Source of the DNA: Lathyrus oleraceus | Lineage: Eukaryota > Streptophyta > Magnoliopsida > Fabales > Fabaceae | Length of the DNA: 64,000 nucleotides | Direction: 5' to 3' | Assembly (NCBI RefSeq): GCF_024323335.1 | Contig: NC_066581.1 | Coordinates: forward strand, 293,952,536-294,016,535 | In this document: in pieces, positions 47,636 to 57,952 of the stretch | How the letters are laid out: every line of letters starts with the position of its first letter | How positions within the stretch are numbered: position 1 is the first letter of the stretch | Notes under the pieces: model-generated | The model's input: only the letters and a program-made list of their open reading frames with translations | What the model was told of the DNA's origin: nothing | The model's database searches: none | Made by a program: the position numbers and the translations under genes

Positions 47636-47655
47636 TGGCGACTCTGTTGGGGACA
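47636..47655 (+). promoter_or_regulatory. Ogre primer binding site
   Basis: TGGCGACTCTGTTGGGGACA, two bases after the LTR end. Ogre elements are known to use a tRNA-Arg-type primer site of this form. Confidence 0.85.
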
Positions 47656-48684
47656 CATAGAAGTCGACCTATTGCTGGTCCATCTTCCCTAAACGAGTCT
47701 CTCCTAGCGTTCTAGGATAGTTTAGGTTGCTTGTGCCGCTTTATTTATTGCATTTATTATTCTGTTGTGTATATATTTGCATAAATGTTTGCATGCATCA
47801 TACTATCATGTTGCCGTCCTCTGTACAGGTGGTTCCTCTGTTTTGGGGTGGGTGTTCTGGGTGGGGCTAAAACCCAGGCCCGAGTACACACCTAGGATTA
47901 GTATGGTCTCATGTTGCCTCCTTCATGTTAGGTCAACATGTGTTTGGCAACGTGATGTACCACAAGCCGGACGAGGTTCTTTTGAGGGAACTTTTCCTCT
48001 GTGGAGTATCCACTTTGGTTGAGTGACTTCATCTGAGCTATTGACTTTGGTGACCGATCATTTCCCGGATCTTTGGTTTAGACGATCTTAAGAGAGCTGC
48101 AGCGGCAGACCCGAAAGGGCAAACCCGTTGAGTATCTTTGCCCGATTGTCGAGACTATTATCCGCCTTAGGATGACCTGATTAGAATTTACCTGTGAGGG
48201 GAGGGTGATTCTTACAGATGCATGTTCAGATGGTGACTTTGATGGTGACTAATGGTTCCGTTATTGATCAGAGTCCTATTTAAGTCGGATTTATGGATGT
48301 ATTTCTGAGACACCGGAGTGCTGTCCGTGGTTATTTATCAGTGGGGATCCGTTTATTTCAGGATTCCCCGGGCTGGTTCAGAGATTGTTGTGGTTATCAG
48401 ATTAGTGAATCTCTGGTGATGATGGTGATGTATCTTTCAGTTCCGTTTATTTCGGAACCCTTGAGACGGACTTATGGTTAATCAGTACCTCAGATGGTTA
48501 TGATCAGTTCAGAGATCAGGCTTCAGTGCAACGAATGTTCAGATGACTAGGAGGATGGTACAATGCATTGCATTCATTCATCAGCATCATCACATTTTGC
48601 ATTTACCTGCATCTAACACATGTCTATCCATATGCAGGGACATTTTTGATCGAGATCCTGGTTGAGAGACTTCTCTGCTCAGAC
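47656..48684 (+). other. Ogre leader region
   Basis: About 1 kb between the PBS and ORF1. No supported gene; short open frames are not conserved-looking. It probably holds packaging and leader functions. Confidence 0.5.
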
Positions 48685-50385
48685 ATGAGGACCGGTTTGA
48701 AGGATGATGTTGTCTACAACTTCTTTGACCCAGAGATCAGTATGCTGAGGGATATGATAGCATTGATTACACCCGACCATGTGGGGATGTTCAGAGAGGC
48801 ATACGGTGGTATTCTGAAGATGGTTTTCAGACTCACAGACAGTGGTAGGAGCGCCATTCATACTCTTCTCCAGTTCTATGACCCTGGTTTGAGATGTTTC
48901 GTGTTCCCGAACTATTTGTTGGGGCCTCTGATGGAGGACTATGCCAGCATTTTGGGTATTCCGATCCGAGATCAGATTCCTTTCTGTGCCATTAGGGGAG
49001 AGCCTGACATCCTTGGGATTTCCCGTGCTCTTTATTTGAGTCCGGAGATGATTAAGGAGGGTTTGAAGAAGAAAGGAAAATTACCGGGTTTTCATTTGAG
49101 TTTCTTGGAAGCTAAGGCCCAGGAACATGCTGTTGTGGGTAACTAGAAGACGGTCTGTGCTTTGATTGCTGTGGGCATTTATGGGGCCATCCTGTTTCCT
49201 AATCAGAAGAGCTTTGTAGACCATAATGCCATCAGATTGTTTATACAGAGGAACCCTATTCCTACTATGATCGGAGATGTCTATTACTCGGTTCATAACA
49301 GGAACGAGAAGCGGCGTGGTGGATTGATCCGATGTTGTGCTCAGGTGTTGTACAGATGGTTTATGGGGTATTTGCCTTCTAGAGGTACCTTTGCTTTTCT
49401 TGATCCTACGGTCAAGTGGTCAGTCAGGTTGATGGGTTTGCGGGCTGCTGATATAGCGTGGACTCATAACGGTATGGCTGGACGGGATTTCATATACAGT
49501 TGTGGGAGCTTTCCCAGTGTGCCTCTTATAGGAGTTCAGGGTTGCATCAGTTACAACCCGGTGCTTCTCAGGAGACAGATGGGGTTTGCTGTGGAGGGTC
49601 CTCCTCTCGGGCGAGAGATTCAGGAGTCCTTTTACTTCCCGATTGAGGGAAATCAGGCCAAGTTGAGGCAAGTGTTGGATGAGTGGCGCAACATTCAGAG
49701 GAAGGGCAAAGTTCCTTATGGCAAGGTTAATAGCCGGTATTTTCCTTTATTTGATGATTGGCTTCGGAAGAGGATCGAGATCACACATCTACCATTTCCG
49801 GGAGGTGATCCTTGGTGTCCTTTGATTGAGGGTCCGCGTTCTTCTGTCAGTATGGAAGAATTCCTCGAGATGAAGAGAGCCAGAGATCAGCTGCTTGCAG
49901 AGAAAGCTGAATTGGAGATGAGTGTTGCTCGGATTCAGATGTCTAATCAGGAGATTAGAGTAAGGATGGAAGATCAGGATAAGCGACATGCCATGGAAGC
50001 AAAGCGCTTTGAGATGGATACTGCTTACTACGGCAAAGTCAGTCAAGCCATAGCATCGTCCACAAGGGAGCACGACATCACCAAGGAGAGATTGGCCAGA
50101 GCTTCAAAGGTCATTGAAGAGGAGAAGAGGAGGCAAATCCTTGTGAGAGATCAGAGAGATGCCAGAGTCAGAGCCCTTGCAGCAGAATGGGAAGCGGAGA
50201 AAGTGAAGATCATTGCTGAGAGAGATCACTACATTGCTGAGAGAGATCATTACTTCAGACAGATGAAGATTCACCAGAAGGAGGTGGGGAGATTGCAGCA
50301 GGAGAACACCGAGCTCAGGTTCGCTGCAGAGTTTGCAAAGATGGTTGATGATGTAGGGCCTTCTGTGGGACCTTCATCAGGGTAG
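48685..50385 (+). pseudogene. Ogre ORF1 (Tat-lineage protein of unknown function), one stop
   Basis: Start taken at 48685 (MRTGLKDDVVYNFFDPE), though the frame is open from 48568. It runs to 50385 in one frame with only TAG at 49144, where the text GN-stop-KTVCALIAVGIYGAILFPN suggests a former Trp. The N-terminal half has LLQFYDPGLRCFVFPNYLLG and EDYASILGIPI, reminiscent of plant proteins with a PMD/DUF7745-like fold. The C-terminal third (about 49855-50330) is a long coiled coil (ERDHYIAERDHYFRQ). Located before gag, as in all Ogre elements. Role unknown. Confidence 0.85.
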
Positions 50386-50940
50386 ACCTTTCTTATTTGT
50401 GTTGAATTACCGTCAGGCCTGTTGACGGAATTCACTTGTTGTATTTTCTTCTCTGATTCTAGGGATTTGTATTTGACTTGTATCAGACTTGATGTATGAC
50501 TATGGTGCTTATTGTGCATTTTGCTATGCGACGATTGTTTTCATTCAGTGATCGATCTTCAAGCTTTATTTGCTTTACTGTATGCACTCACACAACACAC
50601 ACATGGTTGGGTGGTATTTTGCTAAATCATATATCTCTGATCCGTATGATGAAATCAAATGATGAATGTCAGAATATTGCTGCCAGATTATTATCTATCT
50701 CGATGAAGCCAGGATCGAGAGATAAAGTGTTCCTCATATGGATAGACACTGCATCCATGCATGATCATAATAACTTGTTTTTTGTTTTGCAGGTATCAGT
50801 TCTAACGTGCTTGATTGTTTCAGGAATCATTGCTCGTGCTCGTAGAGTTGTACCTTTGCACTCAACACGCCCTTACAGATATTTCACTAGACGCAACACT
50901 CCCAGACTGATGGATCTCCCAAACACGGATATTCTCGAGC
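50386..50940 (+). other. Spacer between Ogre ORF1 and gag
   Basis: The gag frame is open from 50496 but the first part looks non-coding; convincing gag text begins near 50830 (RARRVVPLHSTRPYRYFTRR). The gag start was not fixed. Confidence 0.5.
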
Positions 50941-53900
50941 TGAAGGATAAAATGAATGAGCTGATCAACATCATGCAGGGTTTTGCAGTTGGTCAGAAAG
51001 CTTTGGCTGACAAAGTTGAGAAGCTCAAGCGGGTTTCAACTGCCAATAGTGGTGTTAACCTGGAGGGTGTCTCCGACCAGGGGCTTGGTGGCTCGAGAGA
51101 TGGCGGAAAAAGAACGACTGTGGGTGTGGTAAACAATGCTGGTGGTTTCGGCGTCGCCATGGGTGGTCAACCTGGTCCGATGGGTCAAAATATGAAGGAT
51201 AGTCTGTTCCCGCCATTCTTTGGGGTTGACGATGACAGAGAGGAAGACCGAGAAGCTGATCAGTTCTCCATGCACAACGAGCCGTTTGGGCAATATGGCG
51301 TCCAACCACCCAATAAGGAGATCCAGTTGATGGCTGAAAAGATTAGAGCTCTTGAAAGCTATGCCACTCCCGGAGTTATAAACATGTCGAATATGGGGCT
51401 AGTCGAGGGGATTGTGATCCCACAGAAGTTTAAAGCGCCCGCATTCGACAGATATAATGGGAGTTCCTGCCCCGAAACTCATCTTCAGGCTTTCGTCCGC
51501 AAGATCTCTGCGTACACAATGGATCAAAAGCTGTGGATGTACTTCTTCCAGGACAGTCTGTCCGGAGGATCCTTGGAGTGGTACACCAAGCTGAAATCTT
51601 CTGACATCAAGAACTGACAGGATCTTGGTGATGCCTTCTTTAAACAGTACCAGTTTAACGCTAACATGGTTCCTAGTCGTACCCAGCTGCAGGGTATGTC
51701 TCAGAAGTCGAGTGAAGGGTTTAAAGAATATGCGCAGAGATGGAGGGAGTTGGCTGCCAGAGTGCAACCTCCACTGGTGGACAGAGAGATGTCTGACTTG
51801 TTCATGGGTACCCTGGAGGGGGCATTTGCTGAGAGGATGGTTGGTTGCCCGGTTACCAACTTTGTAGACATAATGGTGGCTGGTGAAAGGATAGAAAGTT
51901 GATTGAAGCTCGGAAAGATTCAGGGTAGTAATGCTTCGTCGTCAGGATTGAAGAAACCTTTCGGAAACGGACAGAGGAAGAAAGAGGGTGATACTAGTGC
52001 AGTATACACTCAAAGAGGACCCAGTAGGGATCGTTACTTTCAGCACACTGCTGCGGTAACTATTCCTGCTGATAATCAGCCTGCACAACAGCAACAGCAG
52101 CAACCACAACAACAAAGACAACCATTTCAGCAGAGGCCGCAGAGGGCTGGGTACCAGGTCAGGGGAAGGATGAATGATCGGCAGTTTGACAGGCCGCCTG
52201 TGACCTATTCCTTTCTATTGAAAAAGCTGAAGGATCTGGGGTTGGTACAGCTGAGAACTCTGGCACCTTTGAGACCCGATCAGAGGCCAGCCAACTACGA
52301 TGAGAATGCAAAATGTGAATTTCATTCAGGTGCGCCTAGACACAACGTAGAGAACTGCAAAGCTTTTAAGCATGTGGTTCAAGATCTGGTGGATTCGAAA
52401 GCTATCAACTTTGCTCCGTCTCCCAATGTTAATGCTAATCCCATGCCCGCACATGGTCAGAGGGGGGTGAATGCTATCTCTGAGGAGAACAAGATTGGGC
52501 TGTCAAGTGTTGATCAGTTGAAGACTCCTTTGGCTGAGGTCAAGAGGCAGTTGTTGTTAAATGGGGTTTATCCAGGCTGTGGTGATGATTGTGCTGCGTG
52601 CACCACTGTTGATGGGTGTTTACTGTTGAAGGAAACGGTCCAAAGGCTGATGGACGAAGGAAGTATTCGGGTTGAGAGGGCTGATTTGGGGAAGGATGAT
52701 GTCTCCACCATAACGATTTACTTCGACCCGGTGGATTTGTCAACTCTGGCTGAGGCGGCTCCAGTTACCATCACGGTACCTGGACCAATTCCCTATGACA
52801 AAGATGATGCCGTGCCATGGCATTATGGTGGGGAAGTGTATTGCAATGGAGAGAAGGTAGAGGACCAAGCTGCAGGTGAAACCACCGTTTCAAAGGTGGA
52901 TAATGCCGGACCTAGTGGTTTTACTCGCAGTGGACGACGGTTTGCTCCTGATGCCTTGAGGGGAGGAGAGGGAGAAAAAGAAAAGAAAGATAAGGCCGAG
53001 GCTTTAGCCAGGGCAAAAGGAAAACAATAAGTGATTAATGATGGTACTCCCGTGGTGACACCGACGCTTGGAGGGTCGGAGGAAAAACTTGATGATGAAG
53101 CAGAAGAATTCTTAAGAATCATCAAGAAGTCTGAGTACAAGCTTGTGGACCATCTGCAGCAGACTCCTTCCAAGATATCGATTATGTCGTTGCTGTTAAG
53201 CTCTGAAGGGCATAGAGAGGCTTTGATGAAAATTTTGAAGAAAGCCTATGTTCCTCAAGAGATAACAATAAATCAACTGGAGACGGTGGTTTCTAATGTT
53301 CATGCCAGCCACGGGCTGGGTTTCACCGACATGGATCTGACTGTAGATGGGAGGAATCATAATCGGGCTTTGCACATTGCAATGGAATGTAAAAGGGCCG
53401 TGCTGTCGCACGTGCTGGTTGATACCGGCTCCTCTTTGAATGTGTTGCCGAAGAAAGCCTTGGCAAAGTTGAACTGTGAAGGGTTGATCCTGACGCCTAC
53501 GGACCTGATAGTGCGGGCTTTTGATGGGTCGAAGCGGGCTGTATTTGGAGAAGTTGAGCTTCCGGTGAAGATAGGCCCTGAGGTGTTTAAGTCGACTTTC
53601 TATGTCATGGATATTCAGCCGGCATACAGTTTCCTGTTGGGTCGCCCATGGATTCATGCTGCAGGGGCAGTGACTTCGACTTTGCACCAAAAGCTGAAAT
53701 ATATTTGGGAAGGACAAGTCGTTACCGTCTGCGGAGAAGAAGACATCTTTGTCATCCACCTGTCCTCGTTCAAATACGTGGAAATGGACGGTGAGATATG
53801 GGAGACGCCGAGTCAAGCATTCGAAACCGTCAAGGTGGAGAATGCTCTTTTTGCGAAGGAAGAGGAGAAACCGTCCATATCTTCATATAAACAGGCCGCT

Positions 53901-54203
53901 GAGGTGGTGAAGAATGGGGAGGCTCCTGGTTGGGGTAAGATGATGGACATCTCCGCCAAGAAAGACCGCTTCGGAGTGGGTTATCAGCCAGGCAGAGGCT
54001 CGTCGGGACAAGGCAGAGGACGCCGTACGTCTGTCACATTCACCAGTGCTGGAATGCTGGATCCAGATCACATCTGTATGGTGGGTGATGAAGCTGATAG
54101 TGACTGTGAAATTGATCGGTGGATAAAGCCGTGCGCACCAGGGATGGGAATCCAGAACTGGAAGGCTGAAAAGATCATCACGGTCACTCTACTCGAAAAG
54201 TAA
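50829..54203 (+). pseudogene. Ogre gag-protease, three in-frame stops
   Basis: One continuous frame from the RARRVVPLHSTRP text to TAA at 54201. Gag: ELKDKMNELINIMQGF coiled coil, then the capsid-like region (KFKAPAFDRYNGSSCPETHL, KEYAQRWRELAARVQPPL), a Q-rich linker and a zinc-binding CEFHSGAPRHNVENCKAF motif. Protease: HVLVDTGSSLNVLPKKAL with the DTG active site at about 53430, and FLLGRPWIH. Stops: TGA 51615 (probably a former Trp), TGA 51900 and TAA 53028; the last lies between gag and protease and might instead be a natural terminator. No frameshifts. The terminal TAA at 54201 would be removed by splicing. Confidence 0.88.
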
Positions 54204-54471
54204 TATTTTCCTGTTTTTGATTTTATTTGCATGAGAGCCATGCGTGTTGCCCGACACGTAATGGTTCATTGTAAGGGCCACCTCATGTTCATTTTGCAAA
54301 TTTGCATCATCAATAAAAGGATGTTTTTCAGTTAAAAGCGGTGTTCCCTGTTTTTCATTTATTTTTGCAGTTTAAAATAAAAACAACAAAAAAAATGGCA
54401 ATGTTTTCATTTTCCTTTTCGATTTGTCTCGTTCCGGTTCTAAAGCAATGCATGAATCAACATTCATGCAG
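54200..54471 (+). other. Predicted Ogre intron between protease and RT
   Basis: Donor AA|GTAATA at 54200 and acceptor TTCATGCAG| ending at 54471. Removing these 272 bases deletes the TAA at 54201 and joins the protease frame (2 leftover bases) to the RT frame (1 base) exactly. An intron at this place is an established Ogre feature; the exact sites here are my inference. Confidence 0.75.
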
Positions 54472-57400
54472 ATGCGACTTCTCTCTGGATCTCATTGATA
54501 ACAATCCTGTTGCACCCTCATATGACTTCGACAATCCGATCTATCACGCTGAAGAAGAAGGCGAAGAAGATTGTGAACTGCCAGGGGAATTAGCCAGGTT
54601 GTTGTAACAAGAGGAGAAGGTGATTCAGCCGCACGAAGAGCAGGTTGAAATTGTGAATCTGGGTACCGACGAGGTCAGGAAAGAAGTGAAAGTTGGGGCT
54701 GCTTTGGAGGAAAGTATCAAGAGCAGATTGGTAGCATTGTTGAAAGAGTATGTCGACATCTTTGCCTGGTCTTATCAAGATATGCCAGGGTTGGATACCG
54801 ATATCGTTGTGCACAAGCTACCGTTGAGAGCAGATTGTCCTCCAGTGAAGCAGAAGTTGCGCAGAACTCGACCTGACATGGCCATGAAAATTAAGGAGGA
54901 AGTACAGAAGCAGTGGGATGCTGGTTTCCTTGCTGTCACTAATTATCCGCCATGGGTCGCGAATATTGTGCCGGTCCCAAAGAAGGATGGGAAGGTGAGA
55001 ATGTGTGTGGACTACCGGGATCTGAACAGCGCTAGCCCGAAAGATGATTTTCCGTTACCTCACATTGATGTGTTGGTAGATAATAGAGCTCAATTCTCGG
55101 TGTTTTCCTTCATGGATGGCTTTTCTGGCTATAATCAAATCAAAATGTTGCCAGATGATATGGAGAAAACAACGTTCATCACACCGTGGGGCATTTTTTG
55201 TTACAAGGTGATGCCATTCGGTCTCAAGAACGCCGGTGCTACTTATTAGAGGGCCATGGTGACTTTGTTTCATGATATGATTCATCATGAAATCAAATGC
55301 TATGTTGATGACATGATAGAAAAGTCCCAGACAGAAGAGGGGCATTTGGTAGATCTGGCCAAGTTGTTTGACCGGCTGAGACAGTTCAGACTGAGGTTGA
55401 ATCCGAACAAGTGCACTTTCGGAGTACGGTCCTGTAAATTGCTGGGGTTCATTGTAAGTGAAAAAGGAATCGAGGTTGATCCTGCAAAAGTAAAAGCAAT
55501 AAGAGAAATGCCTGAACCGAGAACGGAGAAGGAGGTTCGTGGTTTCTTAGGTAGATTGAACTACATTTCACGGTTCATATCTCATCTAACAGTCACGTGT
55601 GAACCAATATTCAAGTTATTGAGAAAAGATCAAACGGTCAGGTGGAATAATGATTGCCAAGCGGCATTTGAAAAAATAAAAGAGTATTTGCAGGAGCCTC
55701 CGATTCTGATGCCTCCTGTGGAGGGACGACCGTTAATTCTGTACTTGACGGTCCTCGAGGGGTTCATGGGGTGTGTATTGGGGCAGCATGACGAGTCTGG
55801 TCGAAAAGAGCATGCCATATACTACCTTAGCAAAAGGTTTACTGACTGTGAAACCAGATATTCACTGCTCGAGAAAACTTGCTGTGCTTTGGTCTGGGCT
55901 GCTCGCCGACTGAGACAGTATATGCTGGTTCATACCACTTTATTGATTTCCAAGATGGATCCAATTAAGTACATTTTTGAAAAGCCAGCATTGACCGGAC
56001 GGGTTGCGAGGTGGCAAATGATTTTGACAGAATATGACATACAGTATACCTCTCAGAAAGCGATCAAGGGGAGTGTATTGTCTGATTACCTCGCCCATCA
56101 ACCTATTGAGGATTATCAACCAATGAAGTTTGAATTCCCTGATGAGGACATCATGTTTCTCAAATCGAAAGATTGTGAGGAACCGATCGCGGAGGAGGGG
56201 CCTGACCCTGAATCCGAATGGATTCTGATGTTTGATGGGGCCGTTAACGTGAATGGTAGCGGTGTTGGTGCTGTTTTGGTTATGCCGAAAGGATCCCACA
56301 TTCCTTTTGCTGCCCGGCTAACGTTTGAATGCACCAACAACGTGGCTGAATACGAAGCTTGTGTCCTGGGAATTGAAGAGGCGATTGATTTGAGGATCAA
56401 GAACCTTGTCATATATGGAGATTCAGCTCTGGTTGTGAATCAGCTTAACGGAAAATGGTATACGCATCAATCTCATTTAGTTCCATACCGGGACTATACG
56501 AGGAGATTGTTGATGTTTTTCACCAAGGTGAAGATACATCATGTGCCTAGAGAGGAGAATCCTTTGGCAGATGCTTTGGCTACTCTGGCCGCCTTGATTA
56601 AGGTGCAATGGTGGAATCAGTTCCCCAGTATGGAGGTGGGACGTTTGGATAGACCGGCTTATGTGTTTGCTGTTGACACAACGCCTGATGATGAGAAGCT
56701 GTGGTATTACGATATCAAGCGTTATCTGGAAACCCAAGAGTATCCTGAGGGAGCATCCAAGAAGGACCGAAAGACTCTGCGGAGGTTGGCCATGGTGTTC
56801 TACCTAAATAAGGATGGGGTTTTGTATAAGCGGAATTTTGATTGGGTCTTGCTCAGATGTGTTGATGATAAAGAAGCAAGCCAATTGATGAAAGAGGTTC
56901 ATGAAGGATCGTTTGGTACCCATGCCAGTGGGAATGCAATGGTGAAGAAGCTGCTGAGGGCAGGTTATTATTGGATGACAATGGAGGCCCAATGTTTCAA
57001 TTTCGTGCGGAAATGTCATAAATGCCAGATTTATGCTGACAAGGTGCACGTGCCTCCAAATCCGTTGAGTTTGATGTCGTCTCCATGGCCGTTTGCTATG
57101 TGGGGCATCGATATGATTGGGAAGATTGAGCCTACAACTTCGAATGGGCATCGGTTCATATTAGTGGCTATCGATTACTTCACTAAGTGGGTGGAAGCAG
57201 CCTCTTATGCAAACGTGACGAAGCAGGTCGTGGCCAGATTTCTCAAGAGAGACATCATTTGCCGATATGGGGTTTCCGAGAGAATCATTACTGATAATAG
57301 TTCTAATTTGAATAATAAGATGATGGCAGAACTGTGCCGGGAATTCAAGATTGAGCATCACAATTCTTCTCCCTATCGTCCGAAGATGAATGGGGCGGTT

Positions 57401-57952
57401 GAGGCAGCCAATAAGAATATTAAGAAGATTGTGCAGAAGATGGTGGTAACCTATAAAGACTGGCATGAGATGTTGCCGTTTGCATTGCATGGGTATCGAA
57501 CTTCGGTGCGCACGTCCACTGGGGCAACGCCTTTCTCATTAGTATATGGAATGGAAGCGGTGCTACCGGTTGAGGTTCAAATTCCCTCTTTGAGAGTCCT
57601 GATGGACGTGAAATTGCAAGAGGCTGAATGGGTAAGGACCCGGTATGAAGAGTTAAGCCTGATTGAGGAAAAGAGGCTGGCGGCCATCTGTCATGGGCAG
57701 TTGTATCAGCAGCGGATGAAGCATGCTTTTGATAGAAAGATACGACCTCGTGTGTATCACGTAGGTGATATGGTGCTGAAAAGGATCCTTCCTCCTCAAA
57801 ACGATCGAAGGGGCAAGTGGACACCCAATTATGAAGGTCCATTCGTGGTCAAGAAGGTTTTCTCTGGCGGAGCCTTGTTACTAACGACCATGGATGGCAA
57901 GGATTTTCCATCCCCTGTGAATGCAGACGCAGTTAAAAAATACTTCGTATAA
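54472..57952 (+). pseudogene. Ogre RT, dual RNase H and integrase, two in-frame stops
   Basis: One frame to TAA at 57950. Stops at 54605 (TAA after ARLL, probably CAA) and 55247 (TAG after NAGATY, probably CAG). RT: VDIFAWSYQDMPGLD, VRMCVDYRDLN, MPFGLKNAGATY, then CYVDDMIEKS with the YVDD catalytic box at about 55301. The first RNase H (LILYLTVLEGFMGCVLGQ) lacks the usual Asp (YCDAS in the chromovirus); a second one follows (WILMFDGAVNVNGSGVGAVL, IYGDSALVVNQ) with acidic residues intact, as known for Tat elements. Integrase: HEGSFGTH...CHKCQ zinc finger, IDMIGKIEP, IITDNSSNLNN (usually DNGSN), VEAANKNIKKI, and GDMVLKRI near the end. Confidence 0.92.

Noticed and set aside
53028..53030. TAA as certain lesion in Ogre gag-pro
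   Set aside because: It falls between gag and protease and could be a natural gag terminator, so it is listed but not counted as sure damage.
53196..53816. 206-codon minus-strand ORF
   Set aside because: Antisense to the Ogre protease region with no protein-like features.
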